Positions 35,396 through 44,700 of a stretch of DNA of 64,000 bases are shown here, piece after piece. The stretch lies in the NCBI RefSeq assembly GCF_041053055.1, contig NZ_CP163443.1, forward strand, positions 9,593,001 through 9,657,000, read 5' to 3'. Origin of the DNA: Streptomyces sp. R41. GTDB taxonomy: Bacteria; Actinomycetota; Actinomycetes; Streptomycetales; Streptomycetaceae. A model generated the notes under the pieces. The model did no database searches, was not told the origin of the DNA, and saw only the letters and a program-made list of their open reading frames with translations. Every line of letters starts with the position of its first letter. The first letter of the stretch is position 1. The position numbers and the translations under genes are program-made.

Positions 35396-36654
35396 TGAGC
35401 CTGCCGACGCCCGACGCATACGAGCGCTATCGCGGCCCCGAGTTCCGCCGCCTTCTTGGGGCCGCCCGGCGCTCTCTTGAACGCAATGGAGGTGAGATCA
35501 CCGGCTCCATCGGCCTGACGAATCCAACGACAGATGAGCGCAACGCCATCATCGGCATCACAGGCGCGTATCGCTCTGCGGACGTCCGCCGAGTTTCTTT
35601 GCCACTCGAGGCACTGGACCAGAACGTCCGCAACGTCACCGGAGCCTCACTCCGTGACGTCTTGGAACGAATTGGTCCTCCACTACGGTTTCGAGCCGAC
35701 GAACGGAGCGCCATCGATCAGGCCCGCCAGCAGTTGCTGGCCGAGGGAGAGGCCAGCGCGCTCCACGTCGAGAACCCCTGGTACAAGGAGTGGCTGAGCG
35801 GCCTAGCCTCCGACGGGACGATCACTGGGCTGATCAATAAGAAGGACGAACGCCTCCTCAGCCAGGCCATCCGCGTTCTGGAATACCTCTATGCCCGCGC
35901 CAGCGGGTCGCCCCCGGTCATGCTGGCCGCCTTGGCCGACGCCACCACGGGAAACACCAAGGCCCTCAACCCTGGCCAAGGCTCACTGCCGACCCTCGTA
36001 CTCCGCGCGCTGGCAGCAGCACGAAGAGTTCCGCTCGAGGCAGGAGCCGAGGCCCGACGCGAGCTCTGGGACGCGTTCGACGTCATCGTCGACGACCTGG
36101 CCAGCCGTGTCCTCGTCCTCAATCTGCCGGCGACTGGTCGAGGGCTGGGGGAGTGGCTCACCGACGCGGCTCGATACGGCACCCCCTTCCACGTCACACT
36201 CCACCAACTGGTCACCTTGCCTGTCACTGTTCACCTGCCGCGGGTGTACGTCTGTGAGAACCCAGCCGTCCTCCGCCGCGCCGCCGGAGAACTCGGCGCG
36301 AGCAGCCCGCCGTTGATCTGCGCCGAAGGCCGACCGTCAACGGCCTTCCACCGACTGGCCCGCTTGATCGTCAACGGTGGAGGCCAGCTCTTCTACCACG
36401 GGGACTTCGACTGGCCGGGAATCGACATGACCAATCAACTCATCGGCCGCTACGGAGCCGAGCCCTGGAAGATGAGCGCTGAGGACTATCTGGAGGGGCT
36501 CCGGACCGAAGACGACCATGTCGCCTTGTCCGGGAAGGCCCGCAGCACTTCATGGGACCCGCGTTTGAGCAATGCGATGCAGGAGCATCAGGCGGCTGTC
36601 TACGAGGAAGGAGTTGCTGACGCTCTCCTGGCGGAGTGGGATGACCAGCCCTGA
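35395..36654 (+). CDS. jetD: Wadjet nuclease JetD (DUF2399 TOPRIM, TIGR02679-like)
   Basis: This 419-residue protein has an N-terminal helical arm (FRRLLGAARRSLERNGGEI) and a middle region of unclear fold. The C-terminal TOPRIM-type nuclease domain carries acidic residues at E288 (VCENPAVL) and the DxD pair near 336-338 (HGDFDWPG), followed by PWKMSAEDYL. DUF2399 here, with DUF2397/DUF2398 in JetA/JetB, points to Wadjet type II; type I uses DUF2220. JetD cuts both strands of plasmid DNA presented by JetABC. The catalytic residues appear intact. Last gene of the operon. Confidence 0.9.
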   Translation: MSLPTPDAYERYRGPEFRRLLGAARRSLERNGGEITGSIGLTNPTTDERNAIIGITGAYRSADVRRVSLPLEALDQNVRNVTGASLRDVLERIGPPLRFRADERSAIDQARQQLLAEGEASALHVENPWYKEWLSGLASDGTITGLINKKDERLLSQAIRVLEYLYARASGSPPVMLAALADATTGNTKALNPGQGSLPTLVLRALAAARRVPLEAGAEARRELWDAFDVIVDDLASRVLVLNLPATGRGLGEWLTDAARYGTPFHVTLHQLVTLPVTVHLPRVYVCENPAVLRRAAGELGASSPPLICAEGRPSTAFHRLARLIVNGGGQLFYHGDFDWPGIDMTNQLIGRYGAEPWKMSAEDYLEGLRTEDDHVALSGKARSTSWDPRLSNAMQEHQAAVYEEGVADALLAEWDDQP

Positions 36655-37233
36655 TAGTCATGGAACCTGCGGATTGGTATCCGCCCGGGGCACATCGGCT
36701 GAATCTGGCCAGGGCTGCTGATCGCAGGTAGTGGGGACGATGATCGGCATGGCGACCGATAACGAGAAGCAACCGGCGCTGTGCTTCTCCGAGCAGGCCC
36801 ACTAGGTGGGGCGGGCGGCCGAGCGAGGGCCCGCGGAGTACCAAGACGAGTACCAGGATGTGACCGGCTTCTGACGCTCCGAGCCGGTGGAGGTCAGGTG
36901 GCGTCGATCGGGCTGTGAGCCTGTTGCGTCCGCCGGGCCTGCTCTCAGGGCAGCCACGTATCGGTCTGTGGGCCCTGCTGCGGAATCTGGACGGACCGGG
37001 GTGACATTCCCTGAGATCACTGAGACGCATTCATAGCAGCATGATTACGGACATAGAGCCCGGAAGCTTGACCCAGTCCGATGTGATCACTTCCTCCTGG
37101 GGGATGCCGATCAGTAGGCTGTAGCGGTGATTCGTCGGTGTCCATGCCCCTCGTGCCTTGCTTCTTCTACGGCGGAGCGCATGCATGCGCCGAGCGAGGT
37201 TGTGCTGTCGTTGCGGGAGTCAGGGGGTGTGCG
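36655..37233. other. Intergenic region between Wadjet and the kinase gene, 579 bp
   Basis: No intact gene. A short plus-strand stretch (36741-36872) reads in one frame as a small protein start, and then after an in-frame stop as EYQDEYQDVTGF. This is weakly like the DVPGF segment of type I HsdM subunits and may be a relic. No clear hairpin terminator was found behind jetD. The promoter for the kinase operon is presumably here but was not resolved. Confidence 0.4.
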
Positions 37234-38436
37234 GTGAGCGGCGCGACTCTGCCTTCGCGTATCGGTCCGTACCTCGTCGAGCGGCGGCTTGGCGCGGGCG
37301 GGATGGGGGAGGTGTACCTCGCCTACTCGGTCGCGGGGGAACCGGTCGCCGTGAAGGTGATCCGGCCCGACCGCACGGATCCGCACACCCGCGCCCGCTT
37401 CGAACGCGAGGCGACCATCGCGCGCACGATCTCGGGAACGGGCCGTGTGGCCCGTTTCATTGAGGCGGATCCGTTCGCCGAGCAGCCTTGGCTGGCCATG
37501 GACTACGTTCCGGGCCGTCCGCTCTCCGATGTCGTGAAGGACCAGGGTCCGCTGTCTACGCCACTCGTGGCGAGCCTCGGCGCGCTGCTGGCCGAGGGGC
37601 TGGCCGCTGTTCACGCCGCGGGTCTGGTGCACCGCGACCTGAAGGCGCAGAACGTCGTCCTCGGTGACTTCGGTCCGGTGATCATCGACTTCGGGCTGGG
37701 CGCCTTCGTCGGGGCGTCCAATGGGTCGCTCACGCAGGCCGGCATGGTCATCGGCACGGTGCGTTGCATGCCGCCCGAGCAGGCCCTGGGTGAGCTGGAC
37801 GTGACGCGGGCCGCTGACGTGTACGGCCTGGGCACGGTCCTTCTGTACGCGGCGACCGGGCACTATCCGTACGACGGCGCCCGGTGGGAGGCGGTGGCCG
37901 CTCAGGTGGTCAACGCCGAGATCGGCCCCGACCTGTCCGGGCTGCCTGCTGAACTGACCCCCGTCGTATCGGCCATGCTGGCGCACAGGGCGGAGGACCG
38001 CCCCTCCCTGGAGGAGGTGACCCGGCAGTGTGCCGATCTGCTGCGTCTACTGGGTACGAGTCCGGCCCGGGCACGGCGCGCTCTGATTCAGGAGACGACG
38101 CCGAAGGACCATCCCACGATGGTACTGCCCCAGCCTGACACGCCCATGCTGGACCGGCTCGACTCGCTGGAGAGGCAACTACGCGAGGAGTCGGTGTCCC
38201 CGGCGGAGAACCTCCCCGCCTCGTCGTCCGACCGTGAATCCAGCCCGGACGCTTCGGCCGAGAGCGATGTCCGGAGCGACGTCGCAAGCTCGCTCGTGTC
38301 CGTGCAGGAGCCCCCCAGCGAACGCCCAGCCGAACCCGCGCCGAAGAAGGGCCGTCCCCCTGCTTCCCGGCGGGTCGCCGACGAGCTGCGCAAGCGCTAC
38401 GCGATGGGACCGGCACTCGCCTGGTCGAAGCGCTGA
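37234..38436 (+). CDS. Hanks-type serine/threonine protein kinase
   Basis: This 400-residue protein has a complete kinase domain in residues 8-275. It has the glycine loop LGAGGMGEVYLA, K41 in VAVKVI, the catalytic loop HRDLKAQN (D135), DFG at 152-154 and the MPPEQAL segment. The C-terminal 125 residues are acidic and Ser/Pro-rich with a basic end (KKGRPPASRRVADELRKRY). There is no transmembrane helix and no PASTA domain, so it is cytoplasmic, unlike many Streptomyces kinases. GTG at 37234 is preferred because the residues encoded upstream (from 37138) look non-coding. It lies 106 bp before the helicase operon on the same strand. By analogy with PglW/BREX kinases it may regulate the system; that is inference. 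Confidence 0.88.
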   Translation: MSGATLPSRIGPYLVERRLGAGGMGEVYLAYSVAGEPVAVKVIRPDRTDPHTRARFEREATIARTISGTGRVARFIEADPFAEQPWLAMDYVPGRPLSDVVKDQGPLSTPLVASLGALLAEGLAAVHAAGLVHRDLKAQNVVLGDFGPVIIDFGLGAFVGASNGSLTQAGMVIGTVRCMPPEQALGELDVTRAADVYGLGTVLLYAATGHYPYDGARWEAVAAQVVNAEIGPDLSGLPAELTPVVSAMLAHRAEDRPSLEEVTRQCADLLRLLGTSPARARRALIQETTPKDHPTMVLPQPDTPMLDRLDSLERQLREESVSPAENLPASSSDRESSPDASAESDVRSDVASSLVSVQEPPSERPAEPAPKKGRPPASRRVADELRKRYAMGPALAWSKR

Positions 38437-38542
38437 ACCGCTCTTCCTCACCTTTCGCCGACGGGGCCGGTCCAGGGCGATACAAAGGGTGCGCAGCAGC
38501 ACACCGCACATCACGAGCACACAGTCCACAGAGGAGCACCAC

Positions 38543-41500
38543 GTGACCACGGCGATGCAGCCCGAGGTTCCTGAGGCGCGCGACGCCGATGCGGCGCGGT
38601 CGGCATTTCCGGCCGGTACGAAGCCGACCTTCGCTCCCGGCGCCCAGGTGCGCATCCGCCACGAGCAGTGGCTCGTGAAGTCCGTCGACGAGTCCCGCGA
38701 CGGACTGATGGTCGAGGTCAGCGGGGTGTCCTCGTTCGTCCGTGGCACGGACGCGGTGTTCTACTCCGGCCTTGACCAGATCGATGTACTCGATCCGCGC
38801 AAGACCCGGCTCATGCCCGACGACACCTCCAGGCACGCCAAGGCCCGCCTGTACCTGGAGGCGGTCATCCGCAAGACCGCGCTGCCGCAGACCGAGCACG
38901 GCATCGCGCTTGCCGACTCGTTCCTCATGGACCGGCAGGAGCACCAGCTGCGCCCCGCAGAGCTGGCGCTGTCCATGCGCAACCCGCAGCCCCGGCTGCT
39001 GATCGCCGACGTGGTCGGGCTAGGCAAGACGCTGGAGATCGGCATCACACTCTCGGAGCTGATCCGGCGCGGGCGCGGCGAGCGCATCCTCGTGGTCACG
39101 CCCGCCCATGTGCTGGAGCAGTTCCAGCGCGAGCTGTGGACCCGCTTCGCCCTGCCGCTGGTGCGCCTGGACTCCACCGGCATTCAGCGCATCCAGCAGG
39201 AGATCCCGGCGGGCCGGAACCCGTTCGCTCACTTCAAGCGCGTCATCGTGTCCGTCGACACCCTCAAGTCGGCGACGTACTCCCACCACCTGGAGAACAT
39301 CACCTGGGATGCGGTGGTCATTGACGAGTCGCACAACCTCGTGAACAAGGGCACCCGCAACAACCGCCTCGCCCTCCGGCTCGCCGAGCAGACCGATGCG
39401 CTGATCCTGGCCTCCGCGACCCCGCACAACGGCAATGCCGAATCCTTCGCCGAGCTGATTAAGATGCTCGATCCGGCGGCGATCGCCGACGCCAAGAATT
39501 ACAAGGTCGCCGACCTCGACCACCTCTACATCCGGCGTACCAAGACCGACCGCGAGGTGCGCGACGGTCTAAAGGGCAAGCCCTGGGCCGAACGAGGTCC
39601 CTCCCTTCCGGTGTCGGCTCCGGCGACACCGAAGGAGGTTGCCGTCCTGGAGAAGCTCGAAAAGGAGTGGACCCCGGGGGATCCGAGCCGTTCGTCGGTC
39701 TGCGCCGAGCCGATCATCGCCTACGGATTCCTGAAGGCGTTCCTCTCCTCCCACGTCGCGCTGCGGAAAACCCTCGCCAACCGCCGTGCCTACCTCGACA
39801 ATCCGAAGAGTCGTACGGCGAAGGGCAAGGCCAAGACCGCGCCGGACACTCCCGAGCGCCGCGCCGCTCTCGCCGCGGAGAGCAAGGCTCTCGCGGAGCT
39901 GGAGGCGCTGGTCGCGGAGTTCACCGACCAGGACTCCGCCAAGCTCGACGCACTCGTCCGCACGCTGAAGGACGACCTCGGCATCGGCCCGCACTCAGAG
40001 CGCCGCGTCGTGATCTTCTCCGAGCGGGTCCACACCTTGGACTGGCTGGCCCGGGAGGTCCCGGCCCGCCTCGGCTTCAAGAAGAAAAACCTGGCCAAGC
40101 CCGACGCGACGCGTCCCTGGAAGGCGTACGACGGCGTCGTCGAGGTCATGCACGGCGACACCACCAACGACCAGCAACAGCGGGAGATCGTCGACCGCTT
40201 CGGCCGGCGCGAGGAGCCGGTGCGGTTGCTGTTCACCGGTGACATCGCCTCCGAGGGCGTCAACCTGCACCACCAGTGCCACGACCTCATCCACTACGAC
40301 CTGCCCTGGTCCCTGATCCGCATCGAGCAGCGCAACGGACGTATCGACCGTTACGGGCAGGCGGTCAGCCCCGAGTTCCGTGCGCTCACCCTCACCGCCG
40401 ACGTGCCCTGGCGGCGCGACGAGGAGAGCGGCGAGATGCTCACGCTCGACGACCGGCTCGTAGGCACCCGTCTGTTGCGCCGCGAGGCCCAGGCGCATGA
40501 GATCGAGACCGGTGAGGGCAGCGCCGAGGCCGTTACCGGTCTCTACAACGACAAGAAGGAAGAAGACCGCCTCACCTACGACCTCATCAAGGGCGGCACC
40601 GTCGAACGCTCCATCAAGCAGTCCCAGCAGGAGTCCGGCGGGGTCCTCGCGGGGCTGCTCGCCGGCGCCAACGCACGGCTCGCCGACCCGACGGCCACTC
40701 CGGCCACCCTCGGCACGGCCGCGGTGCCCGAGGCCGGCGTACCCCATGTGTTCGCCGATACCAAGGCGTACTTCCACACAGCGGTGGACCTTATCTACCC
40801 GCAGGCCGAGCGCGAGGCACTCGACTGGAAGCCCGAGACGGCGGGCGGCCGCATCGAGTTCACTCCGCCCGACGACCTTCAGTACCGCTTCAGGGAGCTG
40901 CCGAAGTCGTATCTGGAGCAGGAGAAGATCCTCACGACGCCCAAGTACGACGGCACGCTGCGTCTCACCTTCGACAAGCAGTACGCCGCCGACCGGCTGG
41001 AGGCCGCCCGCAACGCCAAGCAGGGCAAGACCGACGAGCCCACGTCCCAGTGGCCCAATGTCTCCTACGTCTCCGACATCCACCCCGTGCTCGACTGGGT
41101 GACGGACAAGGTCCTCGCCAAGCTCAAATACGACGAGGCGTTCGTCCTCGCCTACCAGCCAGACGCCGCCAAGGCCAAACGGATTGACGCCGCTCTGCCC
41201 GCGGCCCTGACCGGCCCGGTCTATCTGCTCCAGGGCGTCTACTCCAACGTGGCGGGCAAGCCAACGGTTGTGGAGTGGATGGCTGTCACCGGTCTCGCCG
41301 AGGCCGCTCCTCGCGTGTGGCGCATGGACTCGGCGTTCCTCGCCGCCTGCGGCGTGGGCCCCGACATGCCCGGCCGCGCCCAGCCCGTCGACCGCGACCT
41401 CCTCCAGGAACTCGTCCCCGCGGCCGTCGACGCCGCCGAGAGCCACCTGCGTGAACGCCGTGCCGACTACGACAAGCAGGTCGACTCCTACCTGGCCCCG

Positions 41501-41719
41501 TACGAGGACCGGGTACAGGTCTGGGAGCAGGGCGCCCTGATCGCCGTCGGCAACCAGGAGCGCCGCCGCAAGCAGGTGTCCGACACTGCCAAGCGCCGCC
41601 GCGACCTCGTACGCCGTCTGCGGACCGACGGGGACCCGATGCTGCGGGTCCTCGGCGTCCTCGAACCTCTCCACCCCACCACCGTCACCGTCGCACACGC
41701 CGAGGAGTCTGCGCGATGA
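38543..41719 (+). CDS. SNF2/DEAD-like helicase, DrmD-like
   Basis: This 1058-residue superfamily 2 ATPase has motif I DVVGLGKTLE (about residue 157), motif II VIDESHN (about 260), motif III SATPHNG (about 291), and motif VI QRNGRIDRYGQ (about 596). The N-terminal 100 residues hold a small beta domain (GAQVRIRHEQWLVKSV) found in RapA/DrmD-type helicases. The C-terminal 400 residues are not recognised. It would translocate on DNA using ATP. It starts at GTG 38543 with GAGGAG 6 nt upstream, and its stop overlaps the methyltransferase ATG by 4 bp. This is the helicase-methyltransferase order seen in class 1 DISARM (drmD-drmMI). Upstream frames to 38234 overlap the kinase and are rejected. Confidence 0.88.
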   Translation: MTTAMQPEVPEARDADAARSAFPAGTKPTFAPGAQVRIRHEQWLVKSVDESRDGLMVEVSGVSSFVRGTDAVFYSGLDQIDVLDPRKTRLMPDDTSRHAKARLYLEAVIRKTALPQTEHGIALADSFLMDRQEHQLRPAELALSMRNPQPRLLIADVVGLGKTLEIGITLSELIRRGRGERILVVTPAHVLEQFQRELWTRFALPLVRLDSTGIQRIQQEIPAGRNPFAHFKRVIVSVDTLKSATYSHHLENITWDAVVIDESHNLVNKGTRNNRLALRLAEQTDALILASATPHNGNAESFAELIKMLDPAAIADAKNYKVADLDHLYIRRTKTDREVRDGLKGKPWAERGPSLPVSAPATPKEVAVLEKLEKEWTPGDPSRSSVCAEPIIAYGFLKAFLSSHVALRKTLANRRAYLDNPKSRTAKGKAKTAPDTPERRAALAAESKALAELEALVAEFTDQDSAKLDALVRTLKDDLGIGPHSERRVVIFSERVHTLDWLAREVPARLGFKKKNLAKPDATRPWKAYDGVVEVMHGDTTNDQQQREIVDRFGRREEPVRLLFTGDIASEGVNLHHQCHDLIHYDLPWSLIRIEQRNGRIDRYGQAVSPEFRALTLTADVPWRRDEESGEMLTLDDRLVGTRLLRREAQAHEIETGEGSAEAVTGLYNDKKEEDRLTYDLIKGGTVERSIKQSQQESGGVLAGLLAGANARLADPTATPATLGTAAVPEAGVPHVFADTKAYFHTAVDLIYPQAEREALDWKPETAGGRIEFTPPDDLQYRFRELPKSYLEQEKILTTPKYDGTLRLTFDKQYAADRLEAARNAKQGKTDEPTSQWPNVSYVSDIHPVLDWVTDKVLAKLKYDEAFVLAYQPDAAKAKRIDAALPAALTGPVYLLQGVYSNVAGKPTVVEWMAVTGLAEAAPRVWRMDSAFLAACGVGPDMPGRAQPVDRDLLQELVPAAVDAAESHLRERRADYDKQVDSYLAPYEDRVQVWEQGALIAVGNQERRRKQVSDTAKRRRDLVRRLRTDGDPMLRVLGVLEPLHPTTVTVAHAEESAR

Positions 41720-44700
41720 GCTACACCTACGACTCCTTCGCAAACCGCGGCGAATACCTTTCTGCCCACTACTTCAGCGAGGAGCTGGAGAACACCCTCA
41801 AGAAGAGCAAGGCTGGCGACGAGGGCCTGTTCACCCTGTGGACCAGCCGCGAGACCGACCCTCACGACCCGCAGCCCACCCCGCGCGAAGTCCTCCCCCG
41901 GCTCCGCGGTGAGTACCTGTCCACCGTGCGCCCCTTCTTGGCCGCCCGCGCCCAGCAGGAAGAACTCGGCAGCACCTACGACGACCCCACGGGCGAGTGG
42001 GCCGAGCGCCTCACGACCTGGCACGCCGCCGTCCTCAAGGCCCTCGGTTACGACGGTGACCGGCCCGAGCCGATCACCGTGCACAACGCGGGCAAGGAGT
42101 ACGAACTCCAGGTCGCCTGGCACGGAGACGGCATCCTCGCCGTCGACTGCGGCTGGACGGCCAAGCTTGACGACGCCCTCGACCCCGATGAGGCCGGACA
42201 GCTCCTCCACCCCCTCAAGACCGCCGACAGCCTCCTCGAAGTCGGCGAGAAGCTGGCGGGCTGGCTCTTCCAGAGCGAACTGCACGAGCCCGGCGGCGAC
42301 ACGCCCCGCTTCGTCCTGCTGCTCTGCGGCGGCGTACTCGTCCTCGCCGACCGCAACGCCTGGGCCGAAGGCCGCTATCTCGCTGCCAGCCTGGATGCGT
42401 CCCTCGCCCGCAACGACACGGCGAAGGCCGGCGAACTCGCCCTCCTCGCCGCCCTCTACTCCCATGACATGCTCGCGCCCCGCTCCGACGGCAAGGGTCG
42501 CCGAATCGACGACCTGCTGAAGGCGTCCCGTGACAACGCCGTCGGCGTCAACTCCGAGCTGCGCAAGGGGCTCCAGCACTCGGTCGAGATCATCGCGAAC
42601 GAGGTGCTCGCCCGCCTGCGTGAGGCGGAGGTCGAGCCGCGGGAGATCGAGGACCTCAAGAAGGGCCCGTTCGCCAAGCAGCTCACCCGCGAATCACTGC
42701 GCTACCTCTACCGCATCCTCTTCCTCCTCTACGCGGAGGCTCGCCCCGAGTTGGGCATCCTGCCCGCCGACGACTCGACGTACCAGACCGGGTACTCGAT
42801 CGCCCGGCTGCGCGAACTGGTGGCGCGCGAGCGAAAGCTGGTCGACGAGGACAGCCGTATCGGTTTCCACCTCTACGCCTCCCTCGACGTCCTCTTCAAC
42901 AAGGTCAACTACGGCCACCGCCCGCACGGCACCGAAACAAACGACGACAAGCCCGCCGAGGAACGCAGCGAACTACGCGGCCTGCGCTTCGAGCCGCTCC
43001 GCAGCGAACTGTTCGACCCCAAGGCGATCACCCTCATCGGCCGCCGCATCCTCCACCCCCACTGGGATGAGGACGGCGACGAGCAGCCGCGATGGCTGGA
43101 CCTGCGGCTGCGTAACGCGGCGTTGCACCAGGTGCTGCGCCTGCTGACCATGAAGGAGGCTGGTCAGAAGGGTAGACAGGGCGGCTTCATCTCCTACCGC
43201 AACCTCGGCATCAACCAGCTCGGCGCCGTCTACGAGGGCCTGATGTCCTACACCGGCATCATCGCCAAGGACGAGCTGGCCGAGGTCGCCAAGCCCGGTG
43301 CGAAGAAGGGCGACAAGCAGTACGGCGATCCCGAAAAGGGGTCCTGGCTCATCCCCGCCGACCGGCTGACCAAGTACAGGGAGAACACGTACGTTGTGTA
43401 CTCCGCCCAGGACGCTGAGCAGTACGGCCTGCGTGGCCCCAAGAAGTACGCCGAGGGTAGGTTCGTGTACCGCTTGGCCGGCCGTGACCGCGAGACGTCT
43501 GCCTCGTACTACACCCCCGAGTCCCTCACGAAGGTCACCGTCGAGCTGGCGCTCAAGCACCGCCTCGACCAGGAGAAGGATGCCGACGGCAATACGGTCC
43601 AGACCCGCGCGAGCGAGCTTCTGCGCTACACGATCTGCGAACCGGCCCTGGGCTCCGGCGCGTTCCTCAACGAGGCGATCAACCAGGTCGCCAAGGAGTA
43701 TCTGAAGCGCCGCCAGGATGAGCTGGGTGTCAGCCTGGACACGTCGAAGACTCTGGATGCCGAGCAGAAGGTGAAGGCGTACATCGCCCTTCACAACGCG
43801 TACGGGATCGACCTGAACTCGACGGGTGTGGAGCTGGCGGAGGTGTCGCTGTGGCTCAACACCATGCACCCGGGCATGCGCGCGCCGTGGTTCGGCCTGC
43901 ATCTGCGGCGAGGCAACTCCCTTATCGGAGCCCGGCGTTGGGTGTACGAGGCCGAGCGCATCAAGAAAGAGCGGACGATCGGTGCGCACACGCCGACCAA
44001 GCTGCCGTTCCGAGCGGCTGGGGATGGCTCGGAACAGTTGCTGCCGGATGGGGCTGTGCATCAGTTCCTTCTGCCGACGCCTGGGTGGGGTGCGGTCGCG
44101 GGGGCGAGCGGGGATGCGAAGAAGTTGGTGGAGCAGCTCGCCGGGCCGCAGTTGGAGCAGTTGAAGGCGTGGAAGAACAGCATCAAGGCGAAGCCCAAGA
44201 CAACGGGCGGCAAGGGTAGCCAGCTCGCTCGGTTGCAGGCGGCGGCTCTTCGCGTCGAGTTCCTGTGGAAGCTGGTCGCCAAGCGCATGGAGCTGAGCGA
44301 GCGAGAGATCGCCCGCACCATCGATATGTGGGGGACGGATCGCGAGGAGGACGCGGAGGAGTACGCCTTCCTTCGCCGCGACAAGCGGAACCCTGACCAG
44401 AGCCTGCCACTGACTAAGGAGCAGGTCTTCAAGGACCTTTTCGCGGCGGAGGGCTCCCCGTACTGGCGGCTCAAGCAGGTCATGGACGCGTGGTGCGCGC
44501 TGTGGTTCTGGCCGCTGGAGAGGGTGGGGCTGCTAGATGGGGCGGACGCGGAGTACGCGACGGCTCCGGTGGTGACGGCGCAGGCCGGGGCCGACCTGGA
44601 CGCGTTGTTGTCGTCGGTGGCCGGGCCGGTGGTGGAGGTCGCGGAGCGCGCGCCCGAGCCCACGCCTGTGCCTCAATTCCTTGAGCCCGGCCTGCTGTTC

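Noticed and set aside
31262..35419. Several minus-strand frames opposite jetC
   Set aside because: They mirror the codon bias of jetC and show no domain features.
36741..36872. Possible relic of a type I methyltransferase subunit (HsdM)
   Set aside because: Only about a dozen residues (EYQDEYQDVTGF) look similar and an in-frame stop interrupts; too short to call.
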